The translations under genes were made by a program, and so were the position numbers. Shown here piece after piece: positions 51,334-62,444 of a DNA stretch of 64,000 bases. Each line of letters starts with the position of its first letter. Within the stretch, counting starts at the first letter, position 1. The notes below the pieces were generated by a model that saw only the letters and a program-made list of their open reading frames with translations, had not been told where the DNA came from and made no database searches. The DNA comes from Methylobacterium nonmethylotrophicum (GTDB lineage: Bacteria; Pseudomonadota; Alphaproteobacteria; Rhizobiales; Beijerinckiaceae). The stretch is from the NCBI RefSeq assembly GCF_004745635.1, contig NZ_SRLB01000001.1, forward strand, positions 62,001 to 126,000, read 5' to 3'.

Positions 51334-52998
51334 TCAACCGAGGCTCGGCAGGTCGAGCCCGTGCGCCCGGGCACAGTCCACCGCCTGCTCGTAGCCGGCA
51401 TCGGCGTGGCGCATCACGCCGGTGGCGGGATCGTTCCACAGCACCCGCTCAAGGCGCCGGTCGGCGGCCTCGCTGCCGTCGCAGACGATCACCATGCCGG
51501 CATGCTGCGAGAAGCCGATCCCGACCCCGCCGCCGTGGTGGAGGGAGACCCAGGTCGCGCCCGACGCGGTGTTGAGGAGCGCGTTCAGGAGCGGCCAGTC
51601 CGAGACCGCGTCGGAGCCGTCGCGCATCGCCTCCGTCTCGCGGTTCGGCGAGGCGACCGAGCCGGAATCGAGGTGGTCGCGGCCGATGACGATCGGCGCC
51701 TTCAGCTCGCCCGTGCGCACCATCTCGTTGAAGGCGAGACCGAGGCGGTGGCGGTCGCCGAGGCCCACCCAGCAGATCCGCGCCGGCAGGCCCTGGAACC
51801 GGATCTTCTCCTTCGCCATGTCGAGCCAGCGGTGGAGGTGGTGGTTGTCGGGCAGAAGCTCCTTCACCTTGGCGTCGGTGCGGTAGATGTCCTCCGGATC
51901 GCCCGAGAGGGCGCACCAGCGGAACGGCCCGATGCCGCGGCAGAAGAGCGGGCGGATATAGGCGGGCACGAAGCCCGGGAACGCGAAGGCGTCCTCGACG
52001 CCCTCCTCCAGCGCCATCTGGCGGATGTTGTTGCCGTAATCGACCACCGGCACGCCGGCGCGGTGGAAATCGAGCATCGCCCGCACATGCACCGCCATCG
52101 AGCGCTTCGCCGCCGCCGCCACCGCGGCCGGATCGGTCTCGCGCCTCGCTTCCCACTCGGCGACCGTCCAGCCCGCCGGCAGGTAGCCGTTGACCGGATC
52201 GTGGGCCGAGGTCTGGTCGGTGACGCAGTCGGGGCGCACGCCGCGAGCGTAGAGCTCCGAGAAGATCTCGGCGGCGTTGCCGAGCAGCGCGACCGAGCGC
52301 GGGGTCTTGCTCCGGCAGGATTCCTCGATCAGCGCCAGGGCGTGGTCGAGGTCGCGGGCCTGGACGTCGACGTAACCCGTGCGCAACCGGAACTCGATCC
52401 GGGAGGCCTGCGCCTCGACGGCGAGGCAGGAGGCGCCCGCCATGGTGGCGGCGAGCGTCTGCGCACCGCCCATGCCCCCCAGTCCCGCGGTGAGGATCCA
52501 GCGGCCGGCGAGGTCGCCGCCGTAATGCTGGCGGCCCATCTCCACGAAGGTCTCGTAGGTGCCCTGCACGATGCCCTGGCTGCCGATATAGATCCAGGAG
52601 CCGGCCGTCATCTGGCCGTACATCATCAGGCCCTTGCGATCGAGCTCGTGGAAATGCTCCCAGGTCGCCCAGTGCGGCACCAGGTTCGAGTTGGCGATCA
52701 GCACCCGCGGGGCGTCGGCATGGGTGCGGAAGACCCCGACCGGCTTGCCGGACTGGACCAGCAGGGTCTGGTCCTCGTCGAGGTCCTTGAGCGCGGCGAC
52801 GATGCGGTCGAAGCTCGCCCAGTCCCGCGCCGCCCGGCCGATGCCGCCATAGACCACGAGCTCGCCCGGCCGCTCGGCAACGTCGGGGTCGAGATTGTTC
52901 ATCAGCATCCTGAGCGGCGCCTCGGTGAGCCAGCTCTTGGCGGTGAGGGTGGGGCCGTGGGGGGCGCGGATGATGCGGGCGTTGTCGATGCGGGTCAT
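51334..52998 (-). CDS. hutU: Urocanate hydratase HutU
   Basis: A 554-residue urocanase, the standard length. It adds water to urocanate to give 4-imidazolone-5-propionate, the second step of histidine breakdown, with tightly bound NAD. Seen are [20 protein letters not shown] near residue 39, [20 protein letters not shown] followed by [22 protein letters not shown] and [19 protein letters not shown] near the C terminus. The ATG at 52998 has a GAGCCCCCTCC-preceded spacer but no strong site. About 400 bp with a family B element separate it from hutH, which is upstream on the same strand. Confidence 0.95.
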   Translation of the reverse strand: MTRIDNARIIRAPHGPTLTAKSWLTEAPLRMLMNNLDPDVAERPGELVVYGGIGRAARDWASFDRIVAALKDLDEDQTLLVQSGKPVGVFRTHADAPRVLIANSNLVPHWATWEHFHELDRKGLMMYGQMTAGSWIYIGSQGIVQGTYETFVEMGRQHYGGDLAGRWILTAGLGGMGGAQTLAATMAGASCLAVEAQASRIEFRLRTGYVDVQARDLDHALALIEESCRSKTPRSVALLGNAAEIFSELYARGVRPDCVTDQTSAHDPVNGYLPAGWTVAEWEARRETDPAAVAAAAKRSMAVHVRAMLDFHRAGVPVVDYGNNIRQMALEEGVEDAFAFPGFVPAYIRPLFCRGIGPFRWCALSGDPEDIYRTDAKVKELLPDNHHLHRWLDMAKEKIRFQGLPARICWVGLGDRHRLGLAFNEMVRTGELKAPIVIGRDHLDSGSVASPNRETEAMRDGSDAVSDWPLLNALLNTASGATWVSLHHGGGVGIGFSQHAGMVIVCDGSEAADRRLERVLWNDPATGVMRHADAGYEQAVDCARAHGLDLPSLG

Positions 52999-53200
52999 GG
53001 AGGGGGCTCCGGCGGAAGGGAGAATTCAGGAGAGATTCGGCTCGATGGCCTGCGAGATTGGACTGGCAGAACTGACCCCCGCGCAGTCAGTCCGGGGCCG
53101 CGCAGCGGAGCCCGAAATGAATCGGTGGGTGTCAGTTCTGTTTCTACAAATCAGTTTCTCATATGCTTTCCGCTTGATCTGTCCTGATATGAATAGTGCG

Positions 53201-53357
53201 CGGGATCCCCTCTCCCGTGTGGGAGAGGGGCTAGGGGTGAGGGTGGAGACGGTGCCGGATAAGACTCTGAACGTTCCGCTGCCAGCACGACGGTCTGAGT
53301 CCTAATCAGAACCGTAGCACCCTCACCCCTAGCCCCTCTCCCACACGGGAGAGGGGA
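53201..53357. repeat. Family B inverted-repeat element, copy 3
   Basis: Outer arms CCCCTCTCCCGTGTGGGAGA and complement, inner GTGAGGGTGGAGACGG and CCGTAGCACCCTCACCCC. The centre CTGCCAGCACGACGG matches the other copies. It lies in the 402-bp gap 52999-53400 between hutH and hutU. An AT-richer segment near 53130-53195 may hold a promoter for hutU, but no clear hexamers are seen. Confidence 0.82.
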
Positions 53358-53400
53358 ATCTCGCTCTATCCTTATTCGAACGGACCAAGCGGAAATCACA

Positions 53401-54936
53401 TCAACCCAGCGCCGGCAGCGGCACCTCGCCCACCGCCGCAACCAGACTCCCGTCGCGCACCAGCGCCAGGGCCGCCGCGATGTCGGGATGGAAGTGCCGG
53501 TCGTCGTCGAGGCGGGGTACCTTTTCCCGCAGGCGCGCCCGCACCGCCTCCAGCGCCGGGCTCGAGGTCAGCGACGCGTGGAAGTCGCAGCCCTGCGCCG
53601 CCGCCAGCGCCTCGATGGCGACGACCGCCGCGGCGTTCTCGGCCATCGGCATGAGGCGGCGGGCGCCGTGGGCGGCCATCGAGACGTGGTCCTCCTGGTT
53701 GGCGGAGGTCGGGATCGAATCGACGCTCGCCGGCATCGCCCGCTGCTTGTTCTCGGAGACGAGGGCCGCGGCCGTCACCTGCGGGATCATGAAGCCGGAA
53801 TTGAGCCCCGGCTTCGGCGTCAGGAAGGCCGGCAGGCCCGACAGGGCGGGATCGACCAGCATGGCGATGCGCCGCTCGGACAGGGAGCCGATCTCGCAGA
53901 GCGCCATGGCGATCATGTCGGCGGCGAAGGCCACCGGCTCGGCGTGGAAGTTGCCGCCGGACAGGGCCTCGTCGGTCTCGGGAAAGATCAGCGGGTTGTC
54001 GGAGACGCCGTTCGCCTCGGTCGCCAGCAGCTCGGCGGCCTGGCGCAGCAGGTCGAGGCAGGCGCCCATCACCTGCGGCTGGCAGCGCAGGCAATAGGGG
54101 TCCTGCACCCGCTCGTCGCCGGTAAGGTGCGAGGCCCGGATGCCGCTGCCGGCCATCAATTCGCGCAAGGCGGCGGCGGTCTCGATCTGGCCGCGATGGC
54201 GGCGAAGCGCGTGGATGCGCGGATCGAACGGGGCGTCGGAGCCCCGCGCCGCGTCGGTGGCGAGCGCCCCGACCACCAGGGCCGCGCGCAGCAGGCCTTC
54301 CGCCTCGAACAGACCGGCCAGCGCGTTGGCGGTCGAGAACTGGGTGCCGTTGAGGAGGGCCAGCCCCTCCTTCGGTCCCAGGATGGCCGGGGCGAGGCCC
54401 GCCGCCGCGAGCGCCGCGGCGGCGGGCCGGCGGCCGGCCGGCGTGTCCGCCTCGCCGACCCCGATCATCACCGCGGCCATGTGGGCGAGCGGCGCGAGGT
54501 CGCCCGACGCCCCGACCGAGCCCTGGCACGGCACCACCGGGATCACGTCGCGGGCGAGCATCGCCCCGAGGAGGTCAAGGCTGGCCGGCTGCACGCCCGA
54601 GGCGCCCTGCGCCAGGCTCGCGAGCTTGAGCGCCAGCATCAGCCGCACCACCGGCACGGGGCTCGGTTCGCCGACGCCGGCGGCGTGGGAGAGCACGATG
54701 TTGCGCTGGAGCGTCGCGAGGTCGGCGGCGTCGATGCGCACGCTCGCCAGCTTCCCGAAGCCGGTGTTGATGCCGTAGACCGGCTCGCCCCGGGCGAGGA
54801 TGCGGGCGACCGCCGCCGCGCTCCCGGCCACCGCCGGGGCGCAGGCCGGATCGAGGGCGGCGGGGGCGCCGCGATAGATCGCGCGCCAGTGGCCCAGTGG
54901 CACCGCGCCCGGCACCAGGGTGATCGTCTCGGTCAT
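53401..54936 (-). CDS. hutH: Histidine ammonia-lyase HutH
   Basis: A 511-residue lyase that removes ammonia from L-histidine to give urocanate. The Ala143-Ser144-Gly145 triad in [15 protein letters not shown] forms the MIO prosthetic group. The catalytic loop YGINTGFG starts at Tyr54, and [21 protein letters not shown] and [16 protein letters not shown] are all in place. The start overlaps the hutI stop by 4 bp, so hutI-hutH are coupled. Confidence 0.95.
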   Translation of the reverse strand: MTETITLVPGAVPLGHWRAIYRGAPAALDPACAPAVAGSAAAVARILARGEPVYGINTGFGKLASVRIDAADLATLQRNIVLSHAAGVGEPSPVPVVRLMLALKLASLAQGASGVQPASLDLLGAMLARDVIPVVPCQGSVGASGDLAPLAHMAAVMIGVGEADTPAGRRPAAAALAAAGLAPAILGPKEGLALLNGTQFSTANALAGLFEAEGLLRAALVVGALATDAARGSDAPFDPRIHALRRHRGQIETAAALRELMAGSGIRASHLTGDERVQDPYCLRCQPQVMGACLDLLRQAAELLATEANGVSDNPLIFPETDEALSGGNFHAEPVAFAADMIAMALCEIGSLSERRIAMLVDPALSGLPAFLTPKPGLNSGFMIPQVTAAALVSENKQRAMPASVDSIPTSANQEDHVSMAAHGARRLMPMAENAAAVVAIEALAAAQGCDFHASLTSSPALEAVRARLREKVPRLDDDRHFHPDIAAALALVRDGSLVAAVGEVPLPALG

Positions 54937-56156
54937 CGCGTCCCCCGGATGCGGGCGTGGAGCGGGTTGAAGCCCATGCGGTAGACGAGCTCGGCCGGCC
55001 GCTCGACCGACCAGACCGCGAGGTCGGCCCGCTTGCCGGCCTCGAGGGTGCCGACCTCGGCGAGGAGCCCGAGGGCGCGGGCGGCCTCGCGGGTGACCCC
55101 GGCCAGGCACTCGTCGACGGTGAGGCGGAACAGCGTCGCGGCCATGTTCATGGCGAGCAGCAGCGAGGTCAGCGGCGAGGTGCCGGGATTGGCGTCGGTC
55201 GCCACCGCCATGGGGACTCCGTGCTGCCGGAAGAGCGCGACGGGCGGCAGCTTCGTCTCGCGGATGAAGTAGTAGGCGCCGGGCAGCAGCACCGCGACGG
55301 TGCCGCTCCGCGCCATGGCCGCCGCCCCGGCCTCGTCGGTATGCTCGAGGTGGTCGGCCGAGAGGGCGCCGTAGCGCGCCGCGAGCGCGGCGCCGCCGAG
55401 ATTCGAGAGCTGGTCCGCGTGGAGCTTCACCGGGAGGCCGAGGGCCCTGGCGCGGTCGAACACCCGCGCGACCTGCTGGGGCGAGAAGGCGATCCCTTCG
55501 CAGAACGCGTCGACGGCATCGACGAGGCCTTCCGCGGCCAGCGCCGGCAGCATCGCGTCGGCGACCTGCGCGATGAACGCGTCCTTGTCGCCGCCGGCCT
55601 CCGGCGGCAGGGCGTGGGCGCCGAGGAAACTGGTGCGGATGCCGACCGGGCGCAGATCGGCGAGCCGGCGGGCGGCGCGCAAAGCCTTGCGCTCGCTGGC
55701 CAAGTCGAGGCCGTAGCCGGACTTCACCTCGACGGTGGTGACGCCCTCGGCGATCAGCGCGTCGAGCCGCGGCAGGGTCTGGCGCACCAGCTCGTCCTCG
55801 CCGGCCTTGCGCAAGGCCGCGACCGACGAGACGATGCCGCCGCCGGCCCGCGCCACCTCCTCGTAGGAGGCGCCGGCCAGACGCAGCTCGAACTCGTGCG
55901 CCCGGTCGCCGGCCCAGACGAGGTGGGTGTGGCAGTCGATCAGGCCCGGGGTGATCCAGCGGCCCTCGCCGTCGACGATCTCGGCCCCGGCAAGCGCCGC
56001 CCCCGGAAGGTCGGCCTCGGGTCCGGCATAGGCGATGCGGCCGTCGCGGATCGCCAGCGCGCCGGCCTCCACCGCGCCGATCCCGGGGAGCCCGGCCGCG
56101 AAGGTGGCGAGCCGGACGTTGCGCCAGACCCGGGGCGGGTCTCCCGTCTCGCTCAT
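54933..56156 (-). CDS. hutI: Imidazolonepropionase HutI
   Basis: A 407-residue amidohydrolase that opens the imidazolone ring to give N-formimidoyl-L-glutamate. Metal ligands are His76 and His78 in [10 protein letters not shown], a His in [12 protein letters not shown] and the Asp of [10 protein letters not shown]; the SADHLEHTD segment and [10 protein letters not shown] are typical. It is first in the minus-strand hut unit. The promoter region, shared with divergent hutF, holds two operator-like sites. Confidence 0.95.
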   Translation of the reverse strand: MSETGDPPRVWRNVRLATFAAGLPGIGAVEAGALAIRDGRIAYAGPEADLPGAALAGAEIVDGEGRWITPGLIDCHTHLVWAGDRAHEFELRLAGASYEEVARAGGGIVSSVAALRKAGEDELVRQTLPRLDALIAEGVTTVEVKSGYGLDLASERKALRAARRLADLRPVGIRTSFLGAHALPPEAGGDKDAFIAQVADAMLPALAAEGLVDAVDAFCEGIAFSPQQVARVFDRARALGLPVKLHADQLSNLGGAALAARYGALSADHLEHTDEAGAAAMARSGTVAVLLPGAYYFIRETKLPPVALFRQHGVPMAVATDANPGTSPLTSLLLAMNMAATLFRLTVDECLAGVTREAARALGLLAEVGTLEAGKRADLAVWSVERPAELVYRMGFNPLHARIRGTR

Positions 56157-56186
56157 GCTCGCGCCCTCCCGTTCCCGATTCGCTCA

Positions 56187-56200
56187 CATGTATAGACATG
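56187..56200. promoter_or_regulatory. HutC-type operator-like site 1
   Basis: CATGTATAGACATG has the dyad CATGT-ATAG-ACATG minus one overlap and lies 30 bp upstream of the hutI start, in the hutI-hutF divergent region. The core TGTATAGACA recurs 24 bp away. GntR/HutC-family regulators bind such TGTATA-containing dyads in hut promoters. Confidence 0.7.
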
Positions 56201-56210
56201 AGTGAGACGA

Positions 56211-56224
56211 TTTGTATAGACATG
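56211..56224. promoter_or_regulatory. HutC-type operator-like site 2
   Basis: TTTGTATAGACATG repeats the core TGTATAGACA (56213-56222), with a less complete left arm than site 1. The 24-bp spacing puts both sites on nearly the same face of the helix. It lies 44 bp before the hutF start, so binding would affect both divergent promoters. Confidence 0.68.
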
Positions 56225-56268
56225 ATCGCGAGCGCGGGCCGTCGCCGCGCCATGCAGGAGATGCGCCG

Positions 56269-57627
56269 ATGACCGTGCTGCACGCCGCTCAGGCCCTGAC
56301 GCCCACGGGCTGGCAGGCCGATGTCCGGCTCACCCTGGAGGCGGGGCGGTTCTCGGCCGTCGAGGCCGGCAAGGCGCCCGAGCCCGGGGACGTGCGGGTG
56401 GCGGTGCTGGTGCCCGGGCTGCCGAACCTGCACAGCCACGCCTTCCAGCGCGGCATGGCGGGGCTCGCCGAGCGGCGGGGCCCGTCCGCCGACACGTTCT
56501 GGACCTGGCGCGAGACGATGTACCGCTTCGCGCTCCGGATGACGCCCGACGAGGCCGAGGCCGTGGCGGCGCAGGCCTACATGGAGATGCTGGAATCGGG
56601 CTTCACCCGCGTCGGCGAGTTCCACTACCTGCACCATGCACCGGACGGGCGCCCCTACGCCAACGTCGCCGAGATGGCGGAGCGGATCGCCGCGGCGGCG
56701 GCGCTGACCGGCCTGCGCCTCACCCTGCTGCCGGTGCTCTACCGCTGGTCGAATTTCGGGGGTGCGGCACCGACCGAGGGCCAGCGCCGCTTCGTCAGCG
56801 ACCTCGACCTGTTCGCCCGCATGGTCGACGAATCCCGCGCGGCCGTGCGGGACCTGCCCGGCGCGACGCTCGGGGTCGCCCCCCACAGTTTGCGGGCGGT
56901 GACGCCGGGGGACCTGGCCGCCGCGGTCGCCCTCGCCGAGGGCGGGCCGGTCCACATCCACGCCGCCGAGCAGGTGCGGGAGGTGGAGGAGTGCCTCGCC
57001 TGGTCCGGCGCCCGCCCGGTGCAGTGGCTCCTCGACCAGGCCGGGCTCGATCCGCGCTGGTGCCTGATCCACGCCACCCACATGAATCCCGACGAGACCG
57101 CCCGGTTCGCGGGAAGCGGCGCGGTCGCGGGCCTGTGCCCGGTGACGGAGGCGAGCCTCGGCGACGGCATCTTCCCCGCCCCGGGCTTCGTCGCGGCCGG
57201 CGGGCGCTATGGGGTCGGTACCGATTCGAACGTGCTGGTCGGTGCGGCGGACGAGCTGCGCCAGCTCGAATATGCCCAGCGCCTCGGCCATCGCCAGCGC
57301 AACGTCCTGGCCGCCCCCGGCGCCTCGACCGGGCGCGCGCTGTTCACGGTCGCGCTCGCCGGCGGCATCCAGGCGCTCGGGGCGGAAGGCGGCGGCCTCG
57401 CCGTCGGGGCCCCGGCCGACTGCGTCGCCCTCGACGGGGCGGATCCGGCGCTGATCGCGCGGCAGGGCGATTCCCTCCTCGACGGCTGGATCTTCGCCGC
57501 CGGCTCGCGGGCAGTGGACGCGGTGTGGGTAGACGGCCGCCAGGTGGTCGCGGGCGGGCGGCACGTCGCCAGGGAGGCGGTCGGGGCGCGGTTCGCGGCG
57601 GTGCTCAGGCGGTTGATGGTGGAGTGA
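56269..57627 (+). CDS. hutF: Formimidoylglutamate deiminase HutF
   Basis: A 452-residue amidohydrolase that releases ammonia from N-formimidoyl-L-glutamate to give N-formylglutamate. Metal ligands are His54 and His56 in [16 protein letters not shown], a His in VHIHAAEQ and Asp in [21 protein letters not shown] is also family-typical. Its presence means the five-step route with N-formylglutamate deformylase, whose gene (hutG) is not in the window. ATG 56269 has an AGGAG site. Confidence 0.93.
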   Translation: MTVLHAAQALTPTGWQADVRLTLEAGRFSAVEAGKAPEPGDVRVAVLVPGLPNLHSHAFQRGMAGLAERRGPSADTFWTWRETMYRFALRMTPDEAEAVAAQAYMEMLESGFTRVGEFHYLHHAPDGRPYANVAEMAERIAAAAALTGLRLTLLPVLYRWSNFGGAAPTEGQRRFVSDLDLFARMVDESRAAVRDLPGATLGVAPHSLRAVTPGDLAAAVALAEGGPVHIHAAEQVREVEECLAWSGARPVQWLLDQAGLDPRWCLIHATHMNPDETARFAGSGAVAGLCPVTEASLGDGIFPAPGFVAAGGRYGVGTDSNVLVGAADELRQLEYAQRLGHRQRNVLAAPGASTGRALFTVALAGGIQALGAEGGGLAVGAPADCVALDGADPALIARQGDSLLDGWIFAAGSRAVDAVWVDGRQVVAGGRHVAREAVGARFAAVLRRLMVE

Positions 57628-57676
57628 GGCACGGAATACCTGTTGGAAACCCCCAGCATTCCGAAGTCGAGCGCGT

Positions 57677-57743
57677 CTCCCCTCTCCCACACCTTGCAGC
57701 GATACTGGGCAAGCCCGGCATCGCCTGGAGAGGGGATCCCGCG
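57677..57743. repeat. Family B fragment, copy 4
   Basis: This shows only the right-arm half of a family B element: CTCCCCTCTCCCACACC, then CTTGCAGCGATACTGGGC and GGAGAGGGGATCCCGCG. The middle block is nearly identical to that in copy 1 at 7518. It lies between hutF and hutC. No left arm is present. Confidence 0.7.
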
Positions 57744-57896
57744 ACTTCCTGGCCTTGCGTGGAGCCGAGAGGCATTCGTGATGCGGCATGCCGCGCCAAG
57801 CTCGGGTATGAGGAAACGGCCCGGCCCACTCGGAACGCCGGCGGCGAGCGGAGGCGGCGTGGGCGAGCGTGATCACTTGAGCGGGCCGACCCAGCG

Positions 57897-58640
57897 ATGA
57901 CGGCGCACGATCCCGCCCGTCCCGAGGCCCGGCCGATCTCGCTGCACCAGCAGATCCTGTCCGAGCTTCAGGGCCACATCCTGTCGGGCCGCTGGCCCCC
58001 CGGCCACCGCATCCCCTTCGAGCACGAGCTGACGGCGCAGTTCGGCTGCTCGCGCATGACGGTCAACAAGGTGCTGACCCAGCTCGCCGCCGCCGGGCTG
58101 ATCGAGCGACGGCGCAAGGTCGGCTCGTTCGTGCGCCAGCCGCACTCGCAATCGGCGGTGCTGGAGATCCCGGAGATCCGCGGCGAGGTCGAGGCGCTCG
58201 GCCTGCCCTACCGCTTCGCCGTGCTGCAGCGCCGGCGCCGGCGGAGCACGGCGGCGGACCGCGGGGCGCTGGGGCTCGAGGCGCCGGCCCCGGTCCTGGC
58301 GCTCACCGTCCGGCACGATGCGGGCCCGCGCCCGTTCTGCCTCGAGGAGCGGCTGATCCACCTCGCGGCGGTGCCGGAGGCCGAGGCGCAGGACTTCGCC
58401 GCCGAGCCGCCGGGCGCCTGGCTCGTCCACCACGTGCCCTGGACCGCGGCCGAGCACCGTATCCGCGCCCGGAGCGCCGACGCCGCTCTCGCCGCCGCCA
58501 TGGCCTGCCCCCCGGGGTCGCCCTGCCTCGTGGTCGAGCGCCGGACCTGGAGCGCCGGGCGCCCCGTCACCGTCGTGCGGCTCACCTATCCGGGCGAGGC
58601 GCACGAGCTCGTCGCCCGCTTCGCGCCCCCGCAGGGCTGA
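57897..58640 (+). CDS. hutC: Histidine utilization repressor HutC (GntR family)
   Basis: A 247-residue GntR/HutC regulator. The winged HTH is [20 protein letters not shown] plus [20 protein letters not shown] (residues about 25-64). The UTRA effector domain follows (about 90-240), with [17 protein letters not shown] and [15 protein letters not shown]. Urocanate is the known inducer of HutC, which binds the TGTATA-type sites. Here it is 270 bp downstream of hutF, with a repeat fragment between, so it may have its own promoter. ATG 57897. Confidence 0.9.
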   Translation: MTAHDPARPEARPISLHQQILSELQGHILSGRWPPGHRIPFEHELTAQFGCSRMTVNKVLTQLAAAGLIERRRKVGSFVRQPHSQSAVLEIPEIRGEVEALGLPYRFAVLQRRRRRSTAADRGALGLEAPAPVLALTVRHDAGPRPFCLEERLIHLAAVPEAEAQDFAAEPPGAWLVHHVPWTAAEHRIRARSADAALAAAMACPPGSPCLVVERRTWSAGRPVTVVRLTYPGEAHELVARFAPPQG

Positions 58641-58747
58641 CGCAAGGGCCCTGGCCCGGGCGGCCGGCATCGGCTATCAGCCCGCTCGCGCGGTCGCGAC
58701 GATCATCGCCCGCGGCCCGCAAGCCGGGACAGGGGCGGTCGAGGCCG

Positions 58748-59254
58748 ATGCGGTACGAGGTCGAGCGGAAGTTCCTGGTGGCCGATGCGGGCTGGCGCGC
58801 GGGCGCGGTGAGCCGGCGCCGGCTCACGGACGGGCTCATCGGCGAGTTCGCGGGCGGCAAGGTCCGGGTGCGGCTCGACGAGGAGCGGGCCACGCTCACC
58901 GTCAAGGGCCGGCGCGAGGGCCTGGCGCGACCGGAATTCGAGTACGAGATCCCGCGGGCCGACGCCGAGGCGATGCTGCGCCTCGTCTGCGAGACGTGGC
59001 GGATCGAGAAGACCCGCCACTGCGTGCCGCATGACGGCATGGTCTGGTCGGTCGACGAGTATGGCGGCGCGCTGTCGGGCATGGTCCTGGCCGAGATCGA
59101 ACTCGAGCACGAGGCGCAGGCCGTCGCGCTGCCCGCCTGGCTCGGCCGCGAGGTCACGGCCGATCCCCGCTTCCGCCAGTCGACGCTCCTGCGCCTCGCC
59201 CGCGAGGCGGGCCGCCCGGTGACACTGTGCGAGGTGCTGGCGGCGCCGATGTGA
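58748..59254 (+). CDS. CYTH domain (triphosphate tunnel metalloenzyme) protein
   Basis: A 168-residue CYTH protein. The signature EVERKF occupies the first residues, followed by VRVRLDEERATLTVKGRREG and LARPEFEYEIP. The C-terminal EIELEHEAQAVALPAWLGRE is also characteristic. Family members hydrolyse inorganic tripolyphosphate or other triphosphates with Mg or Mn. The direction is as hutC, 107 bp later, with no functional link seen. It is convergent with the antiporter operon. Confidence 0.88.
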   Translation: MRYEVERKFLVADAGWRAGAVSRRRLTDGLIGEFAGGKVRVRLDEERATLTVKGRREGLARPEFEYEIPRADAEAMLRLVCETWRIEKTRHCVPHDGMVWSVDEYGGALSGMVLAEIELEHEAQAVALPAWLGREVTADPRFRQSTLLRLAREAGRPVTLCEVLAAPM

Positions 59255-59321
59255 GACCCTCGGTGCGGATCTCGTCGGCCCATGGCCGGGAGGGGACTGC
59301 GTCCGTTCTCGATCGATCTGG

Positions 59322-61067
59322 TCAGGCCAAGGCGCTAGCCACCGCGAACAGCGCCAGCCCCACCGCCATCCAGGTCACGACGTCGCCGACGAGGCCGCTA
59401 TGCAGGGCCTGGAGCGCGGCGAACCCCGCCCGCTCGGTGCGGGTGACCCGCCGCGCGGCTCGCGTCAGGGCGCGCCGGCGTGTGAGGGCGAGGGCCAGGA
59501 ACGCCAGCGTCAGCCCGATCGGCGCGAGGTTGCCGAGTGCCGATGGCGGCAGGGCGACGGGGGCCGCGCCCGGATCGGCGAGGCGCGACGCGGCCGTGCC
59601 GAGGAAGGGCGCCACGGCCTCAAAGGGGGCGAGCGCCAGGGCGACGAGGGCGAGGGAGGGCGCGGCCATCAGCCAGAGCGGGCGGTCGGGCTTCTCGCGC
59701 TCGCGCTCGGTCGGGGCGAGCAATTCCGGCCCGGGCACGCCGCTGGCGCGCAGGAAGATCCGGGCGGCGGCGCGCAACACGGCGGCGCCGGTGAGCGCGG
59801 TAGCGAGGCTCGTGCCGGCGGTGACCAGGGGGCCGGCCGCGTCCTCCATCAGCCCGGTCGCGCCGTGCATCAGCCCCAAGGGCAGGCCGCCGAGGAGGAG
59901 GCCGCCGAGCCCCATCGCCAGGGCCGGGGGCCACAAGTCCCGTCCCTGGCCGTAGAGCACGATCTCGTCGGCCGAGCGGCGCAGCGCCAGGAGCGTGCCC
60001 GCCACCATGAACAGCGCGCCCTTCACCAGGCCGTGGCCGACCATGTAGAGGAGGAGCCCCGCCCGCGCCGTGTCCGTGTCGGCCGAGAGCGCCGTCAGCA
60101 TGATGCCGAGATGCGCGATGGTCGAGAAGGCCAGCAGCCGCTTGAGGTGGCGCTGCGCGAAGGCCGTCAGGCCGGCGACGATCGCGGTGGCGAGGCCGAG
60201 CCACAGCATCAGCCCGCGCACCAGGCTCATCACGGCAGGGTCACCCGCAAAGACCTGCGCCACCAGCTTGGCGAGGCCGAACAGGCCGAGGCTCACCATC
60301 GCGCCGGAGAAGATCACCGAGACCGGGCTCGGCGCGACCGCGTGGGCGTCGGCGAGCCAGAGGTGGAACGGCAGGATCGCCGCCTTGGTGAGGAGGGCGC
60401 CGGCCACCAGCACGAAGCCGCCGGTCACGACCGGGTCGGCCCCGAGCCCGGCCACCACCTGCCCCATGGCGGCGAAATCGAGGGTGCCGGTGCGGGCGTA
60501 GAGGAGCCCGGTGCCGGCGAGCATCAAAAAACTCGCCAGCGCGTTGGAGACCGTGAAGGTGAACGCGCCCTCCAGCGCGCTGCTGCCGAGCGGGTAGGCG
60601 GTGAGCGCGAAGGCCGCGACGCTCATCAGCTCGAACCAGACGAACAGGTTGAACAGGTCGCGGGTGAGGCAGAAGCCGACCATCGCCGCCAGGAAGAGCA
60701 GCATCAGCACCTGGAAATGCGCGTGCTCGGCGTCGAAGTAGCCCCAGGCGAAGATGAAGGTGGCGGCAAACAGCAGGCCGCAGAAGGCGGCGAGCGCCGC
60801 GCTCGCCGGATCGGCCTGGAAGCCGATGCCCAGCACCACGCCGGGCCGATGCGCGGCGTCGGGCGTCCAGCCGCCGAACCAGTGCCGCACCGGCCCCTCC
60901 AGGCTGTGGCGCGCGAGCCAGGCGCAGAGAGCAAAGACCGCGAGGGCGGTCACGAAAGCCACCGCCTTCGGCAGGCGCGGCGGCAGCCAGTGGGCGAGGC
61001 CGAGCATCAGCGTCGCGACGCCGAGCGGCAGGAGGACCGTGAGGGGGAGGAGGGCGTCGGGGCTCAC
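59322..61067 (-). CDS. Cation/proton antiporter subunit D (MrpD/MnhD, MbhH-like)
   Basis: A 581-residue membrane protein of the ND2/ND4/ND5 antiporter family with some 14 hydrophobic helices. Conserved charges are Glu146 in [15 protein letters not shown] and Lys228 in [35 protein letters not shown] and [15 protein letters not shown] are also typical. It is the last gene of the operon and the only ND5/ND2-like subunit in it. GTG 61067 overlaps the mrpC-like stop. The C-terminal part after residue 440 is longer and more variable. Confidence 0.88.
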   Translation of the reverse strand: MSPDALLPLTVLLPLGVATLMLGLAHWLPPRLPKAVAFVTALAVFALCAWLARHSLEGPVRHWFGGWTPDAAHRPGVVLGIGFQADPASAALAAFCGLLFAATFIFAWGYFDAEHAHFQVLMLLFLAAMVGFCLTRDLFNLFVWFELMSVAAFALTAYPLGSSALEGAFTFTVSNALASFLMLAGTGLLYARTGTLDFAAMGQVVAGLGADPVVTGGFVLVAGALLTKAAILPFHLWLADAHAVAPSPVSVIFSGAMVSLGLFGLAKLVAQVFAGDPAVMSLVRGLMLWLGLATAIVAGLTAFAQRHLKRLLAFSTIAHLGIMLTALSADTDTARAGLLLYMVGHGLVKGALFMVAGTLLALRRSADEIVLYGQGRDLWPPALAMGLGGLLLGGLPLGLMHGATGLMEDAAGPLVTAGTSLATALTGAAVLRAAARIFLRASGVPGPELLAPTEREREKPDRPLWLMAAPSLALVALALAPFEAVAPFLGTAASRLADPGAAPVALPPSALGNLAPIGLTLAFLALALTRRRALTRAARRVTRTERAGFAALQALHSGLVGDVVTWMAVGLALFAVASALA

Positions 61068-61429
61068 CGGTCGGGCGCTGGTTCGGACGGGCGCAGGGGG
61101 CGCAGGGCCTGCGGATCGAGGGTGTGCCGGCGCTTCTGCACCTGGACGGCGATGGCGAGCAGCAGGGCCGAGACCGCGGCCCCGACCACGATGTCGGTGA
61201 GCACCAGCGCCTGCACGACCGGGTCGACCGCCGGCGTGCCGGGCGGGTGGTCGTAGAAGATCGGCGGGCCGGCGCCGTTCACGAAGCCGAGGCCGAGCAG
61301 CAGCACGTAGGTCGCCGACTGGCACACGGTGAGGCAGCCGACGAGGTGCACCGCATGACGCGAGGTGACGAGGCCATAGAGCCCGACCGCGAACAGCCAG
61401 GCGGCGACGAACCACGGCAAGGTACTCAT
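61064..61429 (-). CDS. Cation/proton antiporter subunit C (MrpC/MnhC)
   Basis: A 121-residue NuoK-like protein with three hydrophobic helices ([54 protein letters not shown]). The last contains the conserved LVLTDIVVG. The C-terminal tail is charged. ATG 61429 overlaps the preceding gene's stop by 4 bp. It forms part of the proton path of Mrp-type complexes. Confidence 0.9.
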   Translation of the reverse strand: MSTLPWFVAAWLFAVGLYGLVTSRHAVHLVGCLTVCQSATYVLLLGLGFVNGAGPPIFYDHPPGTPAVDPVVQALVLTDIVVGAAVSALLLAIAVQVQKRRHTLDPQALRPLRPSEPAPDR

Positions 61430-62202
61430 CGTCCCTCCTCGTCGGGCACGGACTCGTCCGAGGGCACGCGGGTCTCCTCCATGAATTCGAGGAGCAGGAG
61501 CCCGAAGCTGCCGGTGACGGAGAGCGCGACCGCGGCGTTGACCACGATCATCAGCCCGCCGGAATAGAGGTCCTTGAGGGTGCCGAAGGGCAGGATGTTC
61601 TGGAGCGCGGGGCGACCGAGGGTGAGAGGCACGAAGGCCGCGAGCCCATAGAGGAGCGCGCCGCCGCCCTCCAGCAGCGCCAGCACCGGCCCGCGCACCA
61701 GCGAGCGCCAGACCGCGTAGCCCTCGCCGAGATAGAGGAGCAGGAGGCTCGACGCCGCGATCACCCCGCCCTGGAAGCCGCCGCCCGGCGTCGTCATGCC
61801 GTGGAGGGCGACGGAGATCCCGACGAGCAGGGTGAGGCTCGCGGCGATCCGGCAGGCGAGCACCGTCGCGTCGGCCCGCGGCGTCACCGGGCGCCCGGGC
61901 ACGTGGCCCGCCTTCTCGCGCTCGCCCTCGCCGCGGGCGCCGCGCAGCAGCACCGTCGCGCCGGTCACCGCGCAGAGCAGCATGCATTCCTCGCCCAGCG
62001 TATCGATGCCGCGGACGTCGAAATTGACCGCCGCAACCATGTTGGTGACGTGGCGCAGGTCCGGCAGCAGGACGTTCACCGTCTGGCCGTAGGGCGAGGT
62101 CGGCGTGCCGAAGCCCGGCAGGGCGAGGGCGACGTGGATCACCGCCGGGGCGAGCGCCAGGAGCGCCAGGCCGAGGAGGACGAGGCGGAGCCGCACGCTC
62201 AT
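61426..62202 (-). CDS. Fused subunit: MrpA C-terminal (MbhE-like) domain plus MrpB
   Basis: A 258-residue membrane protein. Residues 1-95 carry [18 protein letters not shown], the hallmark of the last part of MrpA (and of stand-alone MbhE). After a charged linker ([15 protein letters not shown]) the MrpB domain begins at about 115, with [17 protein letters not shown] and [18 protein letters not shown]. The fusion replaces two proteins of the Mbh module. ATGA overlaps exist on both sides. Confidence 0.88.
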   Translation of the reverse strand: MSVRLRLVLLGLALLALAPAVIHVALALPGFGTPTSPYGQTVNVLLPDLRHVTNMVAAVNFDVRGIDTLGEECMLLCAVTGATVLLRGARGEGEREKAGHVPGRPVTPRADATVLACRIAASLTLLVGISVALHGMTTPGGGFQGGVIAASSLLLLYLGEGYAVWRSLVRGPVLALLEGGGALLYGLAAFVPLTLGRPALQNILPFGTLKDLYSGGLMIVVNAAVALSVTGSFGLLLLEFMEETRVPSDESVPDEEGR

Positions 62203-62444
62203 CGCCCGGCCCTGTCCATCGCGATGGCGGCGAGGGCCGCCAGGAACAGGAACGGCGTCACCGCCGTGCCGACGGCGATCTCCGACAGGGCGACGTCGGG
62301 CGCCTGGAGCGCCAGAAAGAGCAGCCCGAGGACGAGGCCGTTGCCGGCGAGCGCGTAGACCTGGCGCCGGGGATCGCGGGTGAGCACGACGAGCAGGCCG
62401 GAGAGCGCCGACAGGACGAGGAGGCTGGCGACGAGGCCGCTCAT
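62199..62444 (-). CDS. Stand-alone DUF4040 / MbhD-like antiporter subunit
   Basis: An 81-residue protein with about three helices, ending with APDVALSEIAVGTAVTPFLF, the signature of DUF4040. In MrpA this is a domain in the C-terminal third; in Mbh-type complexes it is a separate protein (MbhD). Here it is separate, overlapping both the G-subunit gene and the fused B gene by 4 bp. MrpA's antiporter-like N-terminal part is not encoded nearby. Confidence 0.87.
   Translation of the reverse strand: MSGLVASLLVLSALSGLLVVLTRDPRRQVYALAGNGLVLGLLFLALQAPDVALSEIAVGTAVTPFLFLAALAAIAMDRAGR

Noticed and set aside
53401..57876. A 1491-codon open frame on the minus strand running through hutH and past hutI and hutF
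   Set aside because: Only the hutH part is family-like. Elsewhere the frame is the out-of-phase shadow of hutI (same strand) and antisense of hutF; long stop-free frames are expected at this GC content.
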